Below, piece after piece: positions 32,872-42,476 of a stretch of DNA of 64,000 nucleotides. This DNA comes from Hyphomicrobiales bacterium (GTDB lineage: Bacteria; Pseudomonadota; Alphaproteobacteria; Rhizobiales; Methyloligellaceae). The DNA is taken from positions 1 through 64,000 of the forward strand of contig JANQLP010000120.1 of NCBI GenBank assembly GCA_028280515.1. Reading direction: 5' to 3'. Below the pieces are notes generated by a model. That model had not been told where the DNA came from and searched no databases. It was given only the letters and a program-made list of their open reading frames with translations. The stretch's first letter is position 1, and each line of letters begins with the position of its first letter. Both the position numbers and the translations under genes were made by a program.

Positions 32872-35238
32872 ATGATTACTGACCTTCGGTCGAACCGCGC
32901 GGGCTGCCGTCCAGACGGCCGAGCGCTTCCGCACGCCATCTTTCACAAATCGAATGTCTGCAACCACCTACTGGCGGCCGCGTCCTCCATCGCGATCGCC
33001 GCAGCGCTCATGACGCAGCCCGTGCACGGGCAATCGGCGTCACCCGGCTCGGCAGTTGTCCTGGATACGATCGTTGTTCAAGGCGGCGCCGTTCAACCTG
33101 GACCAACCGGCGCCGACGGCGCCGGTGTACCGTCCGACACAGTGGCGGGACCGACACAGGAAGACGTCGCCCGTCAGCGGCTCGAGGCCATGGCCGGCGG
33201 CACCGCCATCATAACCAGCGCCGAACTGGAGGGACGCGCCAATGTCACCATCGGCGACACGCTCAACCTGGTGCCCGGCGTTGTGGTGCAGAACTTCTTC
33301 GGCGGCAACGACCAGCCGCGGATTCAGATCCGCGGCTCCGGCCTGCAGCAGAACCCGGTCGAGCGCGGCATTCTCGTCTTGCAGGATGGCCTGCCGCTGA
33401 ACCGGGCCGACGGGTCTTACATCGTAGGCTTGGCCGACCCGCGCCAGGCACAGTTCACGGAGATCTACAGGGGCTATACCGCGAACCGGCTGGGCGCGAC
33501 CGTGCTCGGCGGCGCGGTGAACTTTACGTCGCCTAACGGCACAATGGCGCCCGGAACCGGCGGCGCTGTCGAAGGTGGAAGCTTCGGCCAGCTCACAACG
33601 GCAGGTCAGGCCGGCGCGTCAAACGAAACCATGGATATATTCGGACAGGTGAGCCATTCGACGCGTGATGGCTTCCGGGACTACAACGACTCCGAACGGC
33701 TGAACGTGAACCTGAACTCCGGCGCGGAACTCACCGAGAATATCAGCACACGCGTCTACCTCGGATACACGGATATCGATTTCGATGTTGCCGGACCGCT
33801 GACCTGGGCGGCGCTCGAACAGAACCCGAAACAGATTTACGCCGGTCCGACAGTCACGCCCCCTCCTCCGGCGCTGATCATCACAAATCCGGGGCCGAAC
33901 GTCGTGCGGGACCGGCCGAAACGGCAAGCAGATCAGTTCAGAGCGGGTTCGCGCACATCGGCCACTTTCGGCGCTCACCTGTTCGATGCCGGGTTCGGAT
34001 ACGCCTACACGGACGATTCCTTCAGGTTTCCCATCGCCGGCGGAATCCGCGACACCGAGGGCGACGATTTCACGACCGTGATGCGTTACTCCTACGCGCC
34101 GGATCCCTCACGCGCACTGCCGCTGTTCGAGGCAACCGCGCTTTATGTGGATGGCTCCGCCGACCGCGAGAACTTCCTGAACATCGCCGGGACGCAGGGT
34201 GCCAGGTTCGGCGACAGTGAGCTCGAGGCGTCCACGCTGTCGCTCTACGCTGGATTTCACATTCCAGTCGCGACGAACCTGACGCTGTCGCCCGCGATCT
34301 CATACTCCCACGCAACACGGGACAACACAGACAAGTTCGGTCCGGGCCTGCGCCCGGTTGCGGGTTTCAATCCGGTCACAGGCGCCTTTCAGACGGCGTT
34401 CGCGTTGCCGCAGGATACGAGTTACTCCCGCAGCTATTCAGGGTGGAGCCCCAGCCTCGGTCTGACCTTCGACGCGACACCTGACAGCACGGTCTTTGCG
34501 GCAGTCAGCCGCAGCTTCGAACCGCCGACCCATGACGATTTGCTGGCGACGATCAACGGGTCGCCGTTCTTCAGCCCCGGCGCCCCGGCAATGGGCATAC
34601 CGCGCGTCGCGTTTGCAACGCCTGACCTGGACGCACAGACGGCAACCACCGTCGAAGGCGGCTGGAGAGGTCAGAGCGGCAGTATTGCATGGGACGCGGT
34701 GACATATTTTTCGTGGGTCGAGAACGAGCTCCTGAACCTGCGTGACGCATCCGGCGTTTCCCTGGGTGCGGTCAACGCCGACAAGACCACCCATTTCGGC
34801 GTTGAGCTCGGGATCGCGAAGCAGTTTTCGACAAAGCTGAGTGGCCGCGTCGCGTACACCTATCAGGACTTCAATTTCGACAATGATCCGGTGCATGGAG
34901 ACAACCGGCTGGCAGGCGCTCCAAGGCATAACGTGGTCGCGGCGCTGCGCTACTTCGTGACGCCCGACTGGTATGTCGAGGGCGAGGTGTACTGGCGCCC
35001 CGACGAGACCCCGGTCGACAATGCGAACACGCTCTTCAATGAAGAATGGTCGATCTTCAATTTCCGGACCTCGCGCAACATCAACGAGACATTCGCGCTC
35101 TACGGCGAAGTGAGGAACGTCTTCGACGAAGTCTATGCGTCCTCGACTTTGATCACAGACGTGGCGCGGCCGGATCAGGCGGCTTTCCTCCCCGGCGACG
35201 GACGTGCGTTCAATGTCGGACTGAGGGTCCGGATGTAG
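32872..35238 (+). CDS. TonB-dependent outer-membrane receptor (FecA-like)
   Basis: A 788-residue receptor. It has a long N-terminus with a hydrophobic signal (HLLAAASSIAIAAALMTQ, cleavage near VHGQSA), a TonB box candidate VLDTIVVQGG, a plug domain around residues 115-220 (DTLNLVPGVVVQNFFGGNDQ, IRGSG, YTANRLGATVLGGAVNF), and a 22-strand barrel ending in an aromatic/basic FNVGLRVRM. ATG 32872 follows GGGGGAGC. The ligand is unknown; FecA-like receptors take ferric siderophores or citrate. The gene follows an AraC regulator and precedes the methyltransferase by 15 bp. Confidence 0.9.
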   Translation: MITDLRSNRAGCRPDGRALPHAIFHKSNVCNHLLAAASSIAIAAALMTQPVHGQSASPGSAVVLDTIVVQGGAVQPGPTGADGAGVPSDTVAGPTQEDVARQRLEAMAGGTAIITSAELEGRANVTIGDTLNLVPGVVVQNFFGGNDQPRIQIRGSGLQQNPVERGILVLQDGLPLNRADGSYIVGLADPRQAQFTEIYRGYTANRLGATVLGGAVNFTSPNGTMAPGTGGAVEGGSFGQLTTAGQAGASNETMDIFGQVSHSTRDGFRDYNDSERLNVNLNSGAELTENISTRVYLGYTDIDFDVAGPLTWAALEQNPKQIYAGPTVTPPPPALIITNPGPNVVRDRPKRQADQFRAGSRTSATFGAHLFDAGFGYAYTDDSFRFPIAGGIRDTEGDDFTTVMRYSYAPDPSRALPLFEATALYVDGSADRENFLNIAGTQGARFGDSELEASTLSLYAGFHIPVATNLTLSPAISYSHATRDNTDKFGPGLRPVAGFNPVTGAFQTAFALPQDTSYSRSYSGWSPSLGLTFDATPDSTVFAAVSRSFEPPTHDDLLATINGSPFFSPGAPAMGIPRVAFATPDLDAQTATTVEGGWRGQSGSIAWDAVTYFSWVENELLNLRDASGVSLGAVNADKTTHFGVELGIAKQFSTKLSGRVAYTYQDFNFDNDPVHGDNRLAGAPRHNVVAALRYFVTPDWYVEGEVYWRPDETPVDNANTLFNEEWSIFNFRTSRNINETFALYGEVRNVFDEVYASSTLITDVARPDQAAFLPGDGRAFNVGLRVRM

Positions 35239-35253
35239 AAAGCAGGTTGCAAG

Positions 35254-36069
35254 ATGGTTTCGCGTGAAAGCACGTCAGCCAAGGAGCTGCCGGGGGCGCA
35301 ACTCAACACGCAGAAGATGCCGGGACACTGGCTCCTTGCGCGTCTCGGCAAGCGTGTTCTGAGGCCGGGCGGCCTTGCAATGACCCAATCGCTTCTGGCG
35401 GACCTCGACATCTCAGGCGAAGACAATATCGTCGAGCTCGCCCCCGGTCTCGGCCTGACCGCAAAGATGATCCTCAAGAACAATCCGAAATCCTATATCG
35501 GTGTCGAGCGGGACAAGGCCGCGGCGGCCTGGACCAAAGGTCAGATCCCCGAAGCGGCGAACATCAAGGTTCGTGTCGGAACGGCGGAGAAGACCGGACT
35601 GCGTGCATCGTCCGCGTCGGTCGTGCTCGGTGAAGCCATGCTCTCCATGAATTCGCCCGAGCACAAGCTGCAGATCATGAAGGAGGCGCATAGAGTTCTC
35701 AAACGCGGCGGGCGTTACGCAATTCATGAACTCATGATCATTCCTGACGACGCACCAAAGGCCGTCAAGAAGGACATCGAGGACACCCTGTCCGCAGCCA
35801 TTCATGTCGGGGCGCGTCCCTTGACCGAAAGCGAATGGTGCGAAGCGTTGACGACGGCCGGGTTCAAAATCAGGAAGGTGGCGTATGCGCCGATGAACCT
35901 TCTGCGCCCGACGCGGCTCGTGGCGGATGAAGGTCTCTTCAATGCCGTCCGGTTCGTCAAGAACGTGCTGAGCGACCGCGATGCCCGCCAACGCGTTCTG
36001 ATGATGCGCCGGACGTTTCACAAATACCGATCTCACCTGAACGCAATCGCCATTACGGCACTGAAATAG
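35254..36069 (+). CDS. Class I SAM-dependent methyltransferase
   Basis: A 271-residue soluble methyltransferase. Motif I is NIVELAPGLGLTAKMI, the acidic residue after strand two is in YIGVERDK, and motif IV/post region is VVLGEAMLSMNSPEHKLQIM followed by HRVLKRGGRYAIHELMI. It starts 15 bp after the receptor's stop and so is probably cotranscribed. The substrate is unknown. The co-encoded DUF1971 protein makes a TehB-like split pair conceivable, although the methyltransferase fold region is closer to UbiE-type enzymes. Confidence 0.82.
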   Translation: MVSRESTSAKELPGAQLNTQKMPGHWLLARLGKRVLRPGGLAMTQSLLADLDISGEDNIVELAPGLGLTAKMILKNNPKSYIGVERDKAAAAWTKGQIPEAANIKVRVGTAEKTGLRASSASVVLGEAMLSMNSPEHKLQIMKEAHRVLKRGGRYAIHELMIIPDDAPKAVKKDIEDTLSAAIHVGARPLTESEWCEALTTAGFKIRKVAYAPMNLLRPTRLVADEGLFNAVRFVKNVLSDRDARQRVLMMRRTFHKYRSHLNAIAITALK

Positions 36070-36084
36070 AAGTCATGCAGGAGC

Positions 36085-36339
36085 ATGAAAACCATGACCG
36101 CAACACCCCACCCCAAATCGCTCTTCAAGGACAGGTTCTTCACAACAAGCCTGACATCGACCGTGGTCGTGTTCACGCTCTGCCTTGCCAAGCACGTTCT
36201 CGTCATCCTCGGTCTGTCCGGCGCGATTGCCGCCGCCGATTCAATCGAGCACGGTCTGATCTTCGCCGTTGTCGCGCTGGGGGCTCTGACGGTCTTCGCC
36301 TATTTCAGGCATCGAAAACGCGCAACGCAGGCTGACTGA
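36085..36339 (+). CDS. Small two-helix inner-membrane protein
   Basis: An 84-residue protein with two hydrophobic helices (TSTVVVFTLCLAKHVLVIL and LIFAVVALGALTVFAYF) separated by a short acidic loop, and a basic C-terminus. I do not recognise the family. It begins 15 bp after the methyltransferase and precedes the DUF1971 gene, so it belongs to the receptor operon. Cys and His residues in the first helix (LCLAKHV) might bind metal or heme; that is speculation. Confidence 0.6.
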   Translation: MKTMTATPHPKSLFKDRFFTTSLTSTVVVFTLCLAKHVLVILGLSGAIAAADSIEHGLIFAVVALGALTVFAYFRHRKRATQAD

Positions 36340-36389
36340 GCGGCACGGCACATGCCCTCTTTCACCGCTTTCAACCACATGACGCTCCG

Positions 36390-36686
36390 ATGACCAGACG
36401 ACTGCCTGATGGCCTAGTGGCATACAAACGAACGCCCGTGTTCGACCAGGAAAATCTTCCGGCGGGCCTCCGTCAGGACCATCGCACAAAGCCGGGCGTC
36501 TGGGGTGTCATCCATATCCTCGAAGGCGTGTTGGCCTACACATCATACGAGCCGGACCAAACACAGATTCTGGAGCCGGAGTCACCGCCAAAGGTCGTCG
36601 AGCCATGCGAGCGTCACAAGGTCGCCGCGGTCGGAGAGGTGCGGTTTTACGTGGAGTTTCACCGGCGCGAGGAGCGAGCCGCATGA
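36390..36686 (+). CDS. DUF1971 / TehB N-domain-like protein
   Basis: A 98-residue cupin-like protein. LPDGLVAYKRTPVFDQENLP, DHRTKPGVWGVIHILEGVL and KVAAVGEVRFYVEFHR match the DUF1971 domain found alone in YeaR and as the N-terminal half of Haemophilus-type TehB. TehB affects tellurite resistance and heme uptake in H. influenzae. Last gene of the receptor operon and convergent with fbpB, whose stop lies eight bases beyond its own. Confidence 0.8.
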   Translation: MTRRLPDGLVAYKRTPVFDQENLPAGLRQDHRTKPGVWGVIHILEGVLAYTSYEPDQTQILEPESPPKVVEPCERHKVAAVGEVRFYVEFHRREERAA

Positions 36687-36694
36687 GGCTGGCG

Positions 36695-38428
36695 CTAGAG
36701 CGCAGGTTCAGTCTCGGGTCGACTGGTGCTTGTCCGGCGGCCCGCGCGGGTCGTCATGATACGCCGGCTCAGAATGATGACCGGCAGAAGGCCTGCCGCG
36801 ACAAGGACAAGCGACGGTGTCGAGGCCTGGGCCAGACGCTCATCCGATGCGAGCCGATACGCCTGAATCGCCAGAGTGTCGTAGTTGAAGGGGCGCAGGA
36901 TCAGCGTTGCCGGCAACTCTTTCATGACGTCGATGAACACCATCAACCCAGCCGTCATCAGCCCGCCGGACAACAGTGGCAAGTGAATCCGCCGCAAGGT
37001 TCCGAACTGGTTCTGGCCCAAAGTGCGTGAGGCCTCATCCATGGACGCGGGAATCTTGGTCAGGCTTGCTTCGACCGTCGTCAGCGCCACGGCCATGAAG
37101 CGCACGACGTAGGCGAATATCAGCGCCGCCAGGGAGCCGGTGAGCAGAAGGCCAGTCGAGATACCGAAGGTGGCCTTCATGAATTCGTCGACGGCATTGT
37201 CGAATGTCGCCAGCGGCATCAGAATGCCGACGGCAATGACTGACCCGGGCACGGCATATCCGAGATTGGCAAGACGCCCGGCGGCCCGGCTGAGTGAACC
37301 GGGAACGATGCGCGCGGCATAGGCGAGCACGAGTGCCGGGGCAACCGCTGCGAGCGCGGCGAAGAAGCCCAGCTTCAGCGAATTCCCGATAAGAACGGCG
37401 TAACGCTCGGTGAAGAGATTGTGGCCATCCACGAAGCTGAGGTTGAGCAGGATTGCCACGGGCAAGATGAAACCAAGCAGGACCGGCGTAAGACAGGCGA
37501 GCGTCGCGCACCAGGCGCGCGGGCCTGAAAGGCGATAGCAATAGAGATCACGAATGCGCCGGCTTTGATGGAACTTGGCGCACCGCCGCTCGGCACGCTC
37601 GATCACGACGGCGATGAGGACGAACGTAAGCAGCATTGTCGCGAGCTGCCCGGCGGCGACAAGGTCGTCCATGGAGAGCCACGCCTGATAGATGCCTGTT
37701 GTGAAAGTGTGGACGCCGAAATGGGAAACCGTACCGAAATCCGCCAGGGTCTCCATCAGGGCGAGGAATACGCCGCCCGCGATCGCCGGGCGCGCCAGAG
37801 GAAGGGAAACCTTACGGAAGCTCTGAAAAGCCGTGTGGCCAAGCGTGCGGCTGACCTCCGAATAGCAGGTCGACTGTTCCAGAAAAGCGGTGCGGGCCAG
37901 CAGATAGACGTAGGGGTAAAGAACGAAAATGAACATCGCGATTGCGCCGCCCAACGACCGGATGTTGGGGAACCAGTAATCGCGCGGCCCCCAGCCGGTC
38001 AGGTCGCGCAATGTCGACTGCACGAATCCCGGATGGGACATGAGGTCGGTATAGGCATAAGCCAGGATATAGGCGGGAATCGCCAAGGGTACGATCAGCG
38101 CCCATTCGAAGAAACGCCGGCCCGGAAACTCGCACATGGTCACCAGCCAGGCCGTGGCCGTGCCGACAATCAGGACGCCGACGCCGACGCCGACGATCAG
38201 CACCAAGGTGTTGGTCACGTAGCCGGGCAGGACCGTGTTCGCCAGATGGGCGAGCGTCCCCTGATCATCGGCGAAGATGGAAAACGCGACCCAGGCCACC
38301 GGTGCGATGAGGATAACGGCGATCAAAAGCGCCAGAGCGCCGAGCCAGTTGATCCCGGTGCGCGCAGGCACAGCGGGACGGTTTGGAGAAGATGAGTCCG
38401 TCCGGTCGATAGGATTCGCGAGTGTCAA
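36695..38428 (-). CDS. fbpB: Fe(3+) ABC transporter permease (FbpB-type, fused two-domain)
   Basis: A 577-residue permease with about 12 helices in two homologous halves. Each half has an EAA loop: SRTLGHTAFQSFRKVSLPLA in the first and SRTLGQNQFGTLRRIHLPLL in the second, both contacts for the ATPase. The layout fits FbpB/SfuB iron permeases. The start is a TTG at 38428 with only a weak upstream GAG, and no better in-frame ATG precedes the first helix. The expected ATPase gene (fbpC) is absent: the next gene is convergent. Separated from fbpA by a stem-loop. Confidence 0.88.
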   Translation of the reverse strand: MTLANPIDRTDSSSPNRPAVPARTGINWLGALALLIAVILIAPVAWVAFSIFADDQGTLAHLANTVLPGYVTNTLVLIVGVGVGVLIVGTATAWLVTMCEFPGRRFFEWALIVPLAIPAYILAYAYTDLMSHPGFVQSTLRDLTGWGPRDYWFPNIRSLGGAIAMFIFVLYPYVYLLARTAFLEQSTCYSEVSRTLGHTAFQSFRKVSLPLARPAIAGGVFLALMETLADFGTVSHFGVHTFTTGIYQAWLSMDDLVAAGQLATMLLTFVLIAVVIERAERRCAKFHQSRRIRDLYCYRLSGPRAWCATLACLTPVLLGFILPVAILLNLSFVDGHNLFTERYAVLIGNSLKLGFFAALAAVAPALVLAYAARIVPGSLSRAAGRLANLGYAVPGSVIAVGILMPLATFDNAVDEFMKATFGISTGLLLTGSLAALIFAYVVRFMAVALTTVEASLTKIPASMDEASRTLGQNQFGTLRRIHLPLLSGGLMTAGLMVFIDVMKELPATLILRPFNYDTLAIQAYRLASDERLAQASTPSLVLVAAGLLPVIILSRRIMTTRAGRRTSTSRPETEPAL

Positions 38429-38464
38429 AGGCTCAACATTGGACGGTCGCCGAAACAGAAACGA

Positions 38465-38493
38465 TTGCTGCGGGGCAATAGCACCCGCAGCAA
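38465..38493 (-). terminator. Intercistronic stem-loop between fbpA and fbpB
   Basis: TTGCTGCGGG and CCCGCAGCAA form a perfect 10-bp stem with a 9-nt loop in the 125-bp gap. No T tract follows on the minus strand. It probably lowers permease expression relative to the binding protein or stabilises the fbpA message. Confidence 0.5.
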
Positions 38494-38553
38494 CCGCAAT
38501 GAGCTGGGCGGTCAGGGACCGATTGTTTACCGTCCCCGACCCGCAGAGGGCAG

Positions 38554-39633
38554 CTACTTGTAGCCAACCTCATTGTATATCTTCTGGGCTTTTGCCTGGT
38601 TCACGCCAAGCTTGTCCAGGTTCTGCGTGTCGGCCTTGAATTCACCGAGCTTTCCGACGCTCGCGGCCTTCGCCACGCCCTTGACGACCGGGTACTCGTC
38701 ATTGCCGGCGGCAAAATAGGTCTGCGCCGGCTTGCTGGCGAGATACTCCAGGAACTTGACGGCGTTTTCCTTGTTGGGCGCGTTCTTCGCGACACCACCG
38801 CCCGAAATGTTCACATGGGCGCCAAACGACCCCTGGTTCGGGAACACGATACCGATCTTGTCCGTCTTTCCGGACAGGTCGCGCACATCCTTTCTGAGCG
38901 CACGGGCGAAGTAGTAGGTGTTGGAGACCGCGATGGCGCACTCACCCGACGCGATTCCGCGCAGCTGGTCCGTATCACCGCCCTGCGGATCGCGGGCCCT
39001 GTTCTCGTAGACGCCCTTGGCCCACTCCTTGGCCTTGTCCTCACCCAGGTGCTCGATCAGGCCGGCAAGCAGCGACAGCATGTAGATGTTCGAGCTCGAT
39101 CGAGTGCAAACCATGCCCTTGAAGCGCGGGTCGGCAAGATCCTGATAGGTCTTGGGCGGGTTCTTTACCTTGTCCTTGTCATAGAAGATGACACGGGCGC
39201 GGCTCGAAAAGCCGTACCAGTTCCCGTCCGGGTCACGCAAATGATCGGGAATGGCCTTGTTCAGCGCATCGGACTTGATCGGTTGCAGCATGCCGCCCTG
39301 CTCGGCCGCCCACAAACGGCCGATGTCGACCGTGAGCAGCACATCGGCGGGGCTGTTGGCGCCTTCGGCCTCGATGCGCTTCATCAGGGCGCTGGCCTTG
39401 TCCTCGATGCGGTTGATCTTGATTCCGGTTTTCTTGGTGAACTCTTTGTAGAGGTTCTCGTCGGTGTCGTAGTGACGCGACGAGTAAAGGTTGAGCTCGC
39501 CGTCAGCCTGTGCAGGCTGACCGACCGCGAAGAGCGGACCGGCAATAACCGCCATCAGTCCAACGCGGGCAAGAACGCCAGGTGAAACGGCCGCGCGCAA
39601 GGCGGCTCCGAGACGAGAGACTTTCATCGGCAT
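38554..39633 (-). CDS. fbpA: Fe(3+) ABC transporter periplasmic binding protein (FbpA-type)
   Basis: A 359-residue protein with an N-terminal signal (VGLMAVIAGPLFAVGQPAQA) followed by GELNLYSSRHYDTDENLYKE, the standard start of iron-binding FbpA/FutA proteins. SNTYYFARAL near residue 250 supplies the tandem tyrosines that coordinate Fe(3+). The early Y/H region (YSSRHYD) fits ferric ligation as well. ATG 39633 follows GGAGGAG at slightly long spacing; ATG 39627 is possible. Irr-like half-sites upstream (39813-39825) suggest iron control. Confidence 0.92.
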   Translation of the reverse strand: MPMKVSRLGAALRAAVSPGVLARVGLMAVIAGPLFAVGQPAQADGELNLYSSRHYDTDENLYKEFTKKTGIKINRIEDKASALMKRIEAEGANSPADVLLTVDIGRLWAAEQGGMLQPIKSDALNKAIPDHLRDPDGNWYGFSSRARVIFYDKDKVKNPPKTYQDLADPRFKGMVCTRSSSNIYMLSLLAGLIEHLGEDKAKEWAKGVYENRARDPQGGDTDQLRGIASGECAIAVSNTYYFARALRKDVRDLSGKTDKIGIVFPNQGSFGAHVNISGGGVAKNAPNKENAVKFLEYLASKPAQTYFAAGNDEYPVVKGVAKAASVGKLGEFKADTQNLDKLGVNQAKAQKIYNEVGYK

Positions 39634-39812
39634 TTCTATCAGTACTCCTCCAATGAGCGGGGTTAAAAGCCCCGGTTTCAGATTCGCTTTTCGGCGATGC
39701 AGCAAATGCGTTGCCGTTTTTTCAGCTAGAGACCCGTCGATCGCGCTAATGTCAACGCCTTATGGCATCTTTTAAACTCAAAAGTTTGTAATTAATTCAA
39801 CACCTTATATTT

Positions 39813-39825
39813 ATTCTAATTCTAA
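39813..39825. promoter_or_regulatory. Irr iron-control-element-like half-sites upstream of fbpA
   Basis: ATTCTAATTCTAA holds two TTCTAA half-sites in tandem, 180 bp upstream of fbpA in an AT-rich island (about 39760-39830). The exact reverse complement occurs at 40416-40428. Irr binds elements with TTTAGAA and TTCTAAA arms in rhizobia. Irr control is inferred from these half-sites alone. Confidence 0.45.
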
Positions 39826-40415
39826 TTTGTGGCGTCCACGGAGCGAATGGTCTGAAGTTTCAGAAGGTTGTCGTGAAGCGCACGCGAAGACTCCCCCATT
39901 GGGGCCGACTTCATCTGGCGATCAGCACTTGCTCGCGCGACAAACTGGCGCACCCTGTCCGGCGTAGCGTAACAGGCCGCGGCATCCAGACCATTGCCCT
40001 TCATGATCGGTTGCGATCCGGCTCACCTGGCGTCACGCAGATTGCTCCCGCCCTCATTGCCGATCGGCGCAGGCCCAGGGACCACGCTCCCTTTCACGCA
40101 GGATGAAACGGTGTGAGCCAGAGGACATTGTGCGAGTACCGCAGTGCTGGCATTGGGACAGGTGTCCCGACTTCTGCCAACAGCCTGCCCTCACCCAAGG
40201 CGGGCTTCGTCGCACGGCCTACATAAGGGCTCCCGAGTCAACGGCACGCAGAGTGGGCAACTCCCGGCATCGCGCTCATCGCCCGCTGTGGCAGTTCGTC
40301 ACATTCGGCGGCCGCCGGCACGGCATCGGCAGGTGTGGACCTCAAGAACTTGTGGCCGACCGCACGCCGGTAACCGATTGATTTTCCGAAAACTCTCTTG
40401 GGCACACGCGCCAGT

Positions 40416-40471
40416 TTAGAATTAGAATTTCTCTAACCTATTGAATAATTTAGACTTTTAATAGTTCTAAA
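40416..40471. promoter_or_regulatory. Cluster of Irr-like half-sites
   Basis: TTAGAATTAGAAT (40416-40428) repeats the TTAGAA half-site twice and is the inverted copy of 39813-39825. A second pair, TTTAGA (40449-40454) and TCTAAA (40466-40471), faces inward with an 11-bp spacer. The whole stretch from 40410 to 40480 is AT-rich in a GC-rich setting, about 270 bp before the small open frame at 40745. The wider 39634-40744 gap contains no other gene I can support; the GC-rich middle (39880-40380) has only unconvincing frames. Confidence 0.45.
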
Positions 40472-40744
40472 CTGCTCTCTTCAATTGACAGCTTGTTTGA
40501 GATCGGGTGATGCTGAATTGCAAATCGCTCGCAACAGCAGCTCGAACAGCAGCGTGTCGTGCAAAGAAAGGGGTCCGACAGCTTGCACAAAGCCGCTCAC
40601 ATTGAGGGGCGTTCCGGCGGGTCAGAGCGAGCGGTTTTGATTGGGGCACCATCCATCACGCCCACTGGCAGAGGGGTACCGATGGCGTGTCGACAACGGG
40701 TCAGTTCACTGACCTGCAGACTCGATAACCGATGGAGGACAACT

Positions 40745-40969
40745 ATGGACATCGTCAGAACAGCATTGAGCGGTCAGGCCGCAACATCGTTTTTTTCGGA
40801 GTTTCTCGGAAACGGCCAATCCACGCTGGCAGAGTTTTTCGAGTGGGAAATATTCGAAGAAGCCGAGAACGCTGAATCAGGGTTTGAAAGGACATCTGAA
40901 GATGCGCCCGACGATCGGCGCGCAGAAGAACAAGCCGCTTCGTTGCACGGATCTGAACAAGCACGCTAA
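40745..40969 (+). CDS. Small acidic protein of unknown function (tentative)
   Basis: A 74-residue frame preceded by GGAGGACAACT, one of the best ribosome-binding sites in the window. The N-terminal half is hydrophobic/aromatic (SFFSEFLGNGQSTLAEFFEW) and the second half strongly acidic and polar. No family is recognised. The ATG placement after a strong SD and the upstream Irr-like cluster favour a real gene, while the absence of homology knowledge keeps this tentative. A small adaptor or a peptide precursor are possibilities. Confidence 0.35.
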   Translation: MDIVRTALSGQAATSFFSEFLGNGQSTLAEFFEWEIFEEAENAESGFERTSEDAPDDRRAEEQAASLHGSEQAR

Positions 40970-41540
40970 CGCCATGCGTTGATGTCTCCCGCGGCAGATT
41001 GAACTGTTATGTGGACGCGTGTCGCAAGTCTGCTGCGGGAAGAACGGCTTGAGCGCTGGCGCTGGTTGCTTGAGTGGCGACGCAAGACACGTCGTACACA
41101 CAAAGAAAACGAGCGTGAAGACTCATCTGAAGCCGCCGAAAAACCGCGCGCGGCGCGCCGACCGAAGGTCGGCGCCGGGGGCAGCAAACGCTAGCACGTT
41201 CGCCGGATTCTATCGCTTTTCGAGGGTCCGGAAGACGCCGGTTGGAAACGACGGCGTGCCTTGCCGGACACGCCCGTTTTCCCAAGCCGAAAGCACTGTG
41301 CCGCGCCTCTAAGGGAAGCTGTCGCGGCGCGAAAAACAATGCATCATATCAAAAGACTATCGTTCACCCATTTCATTTTCTGCATGTAAAGCTTCCGGGT
41401 ATTCTGCCCGTCGGGAGGAAGCAGCGTGACTGTCACGGCAGTCCAGCCCGCCATTTCCGCGTCTAAGACTTGTGAACGGAGCCATTCCTGATCGCCCGCG
41501 TTCTGTCGGGCATCGGCAAATCAACTGACAGCGAAAGCAC
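40970..41540. other. 571-bp gap before the peptide-type ABC ATPases
   Basis: Contains a GC-rich stem-loop (41155-41175, GCGCCGACC/GGTCGGCGC, 3-nt loop) without a T tract and an AT-rich stretch near 41330-41390 that may carry the promoter for the ATPase genes. A 61-codon basic frame at 41009-41194 has no ribosome-binding site and is not called. Confidence 0.35.
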
Positions 41541-42440
41541 ATGAAAGCAAAGAACCTGGTCGAGGTCAGAAACCTGCACGTCCACTTCCCTCTGGAACGG
41601 GACCGCGTGGTTAAAGCCGTCCGCGGCATCGACTTCCACATCGAGCGGGGAGAGACTCTTGCCCTCGTCGGCGAGTCCGGCTCAGGCAAGTCCGTCACAG
41701 CCATGGCCCTGATGCGCCTCAACGAATTCGCCCATGGCTATATGCCGGAGGGGGAGATTGTATTGAACGCATCCAGCGGCGAAACCTATGACATTCCGGC
41801 CTGCTCACCTGCGCAGATGCAGGATATCCGCGGCCGTGACATCTCGATGATCTTCCAGGAACCGATGACGTCGCTCAACCCGGTTCTTCAGAACGGGTTT
41901 CAGGTGATGGAAACGATCCAGCGTCACCAGGACAGGTCGGAAAGCGAGGCCCGCAAGCAGGCCATGGAGCTGTTTGAACTCGTCCGCATTCCGGAAACCG
42001 AAAAACGGTTCAACCAATATCCGCATCAACTGTCCGGCGGCATGCGGCAACGTGTGATGATCGCGATGGCGCTGGCGTGCCGCCCGAGTCTGCTGATTGC
42101 GGACGAGCCGACAACGGCCCTCGATGTGACCATCCAGGCGCAAATCCTCGACCTCATCAAGGCGCTTCAGGAAGAAATCGGCATGGCGGTCCTCTTCATC
42201 ACGCACGACATGGGGGTTGTCGCCGAAGTGGCCGACAGGGTCGCGGTTATGCTCGAAGGCGAAAAAGTCGAGGAAGGCACGGCAAGGAACGTGTTCACGC
42301 GCCCGAAGCATCCCTACACCCGGGCGCTTCTCAACGCGGTACCGCGCCTTGGCAGCATGAAAGGCAAGAACAAGCCGGAGAAATTCAAGAATGTGGAGGT
42401 CCGCGGAACCTTCTCCGAGGCCGCGCGCTCGACTGCATAG
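41541..42440 (+). CDS. Peptide/heme-type ABC ATPase (OppD/DppD family)
   Basis: A 299-residue ATPase with Walker [14 protein letters not shown] (the OppD/DppD-specific form), [11 protein letters not shown], signature [16 protein letters not shown], Walker [17 protein letters not shown] and switch FITHDMGVV. The C-terminal region lacks the usual Fe-S-type cysteine cluster and ends in FSEAARSTA, slightly short for the family (about 325). It drives a type 5 binding-protein system. No matching permease genes occur in the window; a YejA-like binding protein is encoded 4.4 kb downstream. Confidence 0.9.
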   Translation: MKAKNLVEVRNLHVHFPLERDRVVKAVRGIDFHIERGETLALVGESGSGKSVTAMALMRLNEFAHGYMPEGEIVLNASSGETYDIPACSPAQMQDIRGRDISMIFQEPMTSLNPVLQNGFQVMETIQRHQDRSESEARKQAMELFELVRIPETEKRFNQYPHQLSGGMRQRVMIAMALACRPSLLIADEPTTALDVTIQAQILDLIKALQEEIGMAVLFITHDMGVVAEVADRVAVMLEGEKVEEGTARNVFTRPKHPYTRALLNAVPRLGSMKGKNKPEKFKNVEVRGTFSEAARSTA

Positions 42441-42476
42441 CCAAACCCGTTCCCTGAGACATCCGAGAGACGACGA

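Noticed and set aside
41155..41175. GC-rich hairpin as a terminator
   Set aside because: The stem is good but no T tract follows and no confident gene ends nearby, so termination cannot be claimed.
41009..41194. 61-codon basic frame, possible small protein
   Set aside because: No ribosome-binding site, highly biased Arg/Glu content typical of GC-rich noise, and it crosses a stem-loop.
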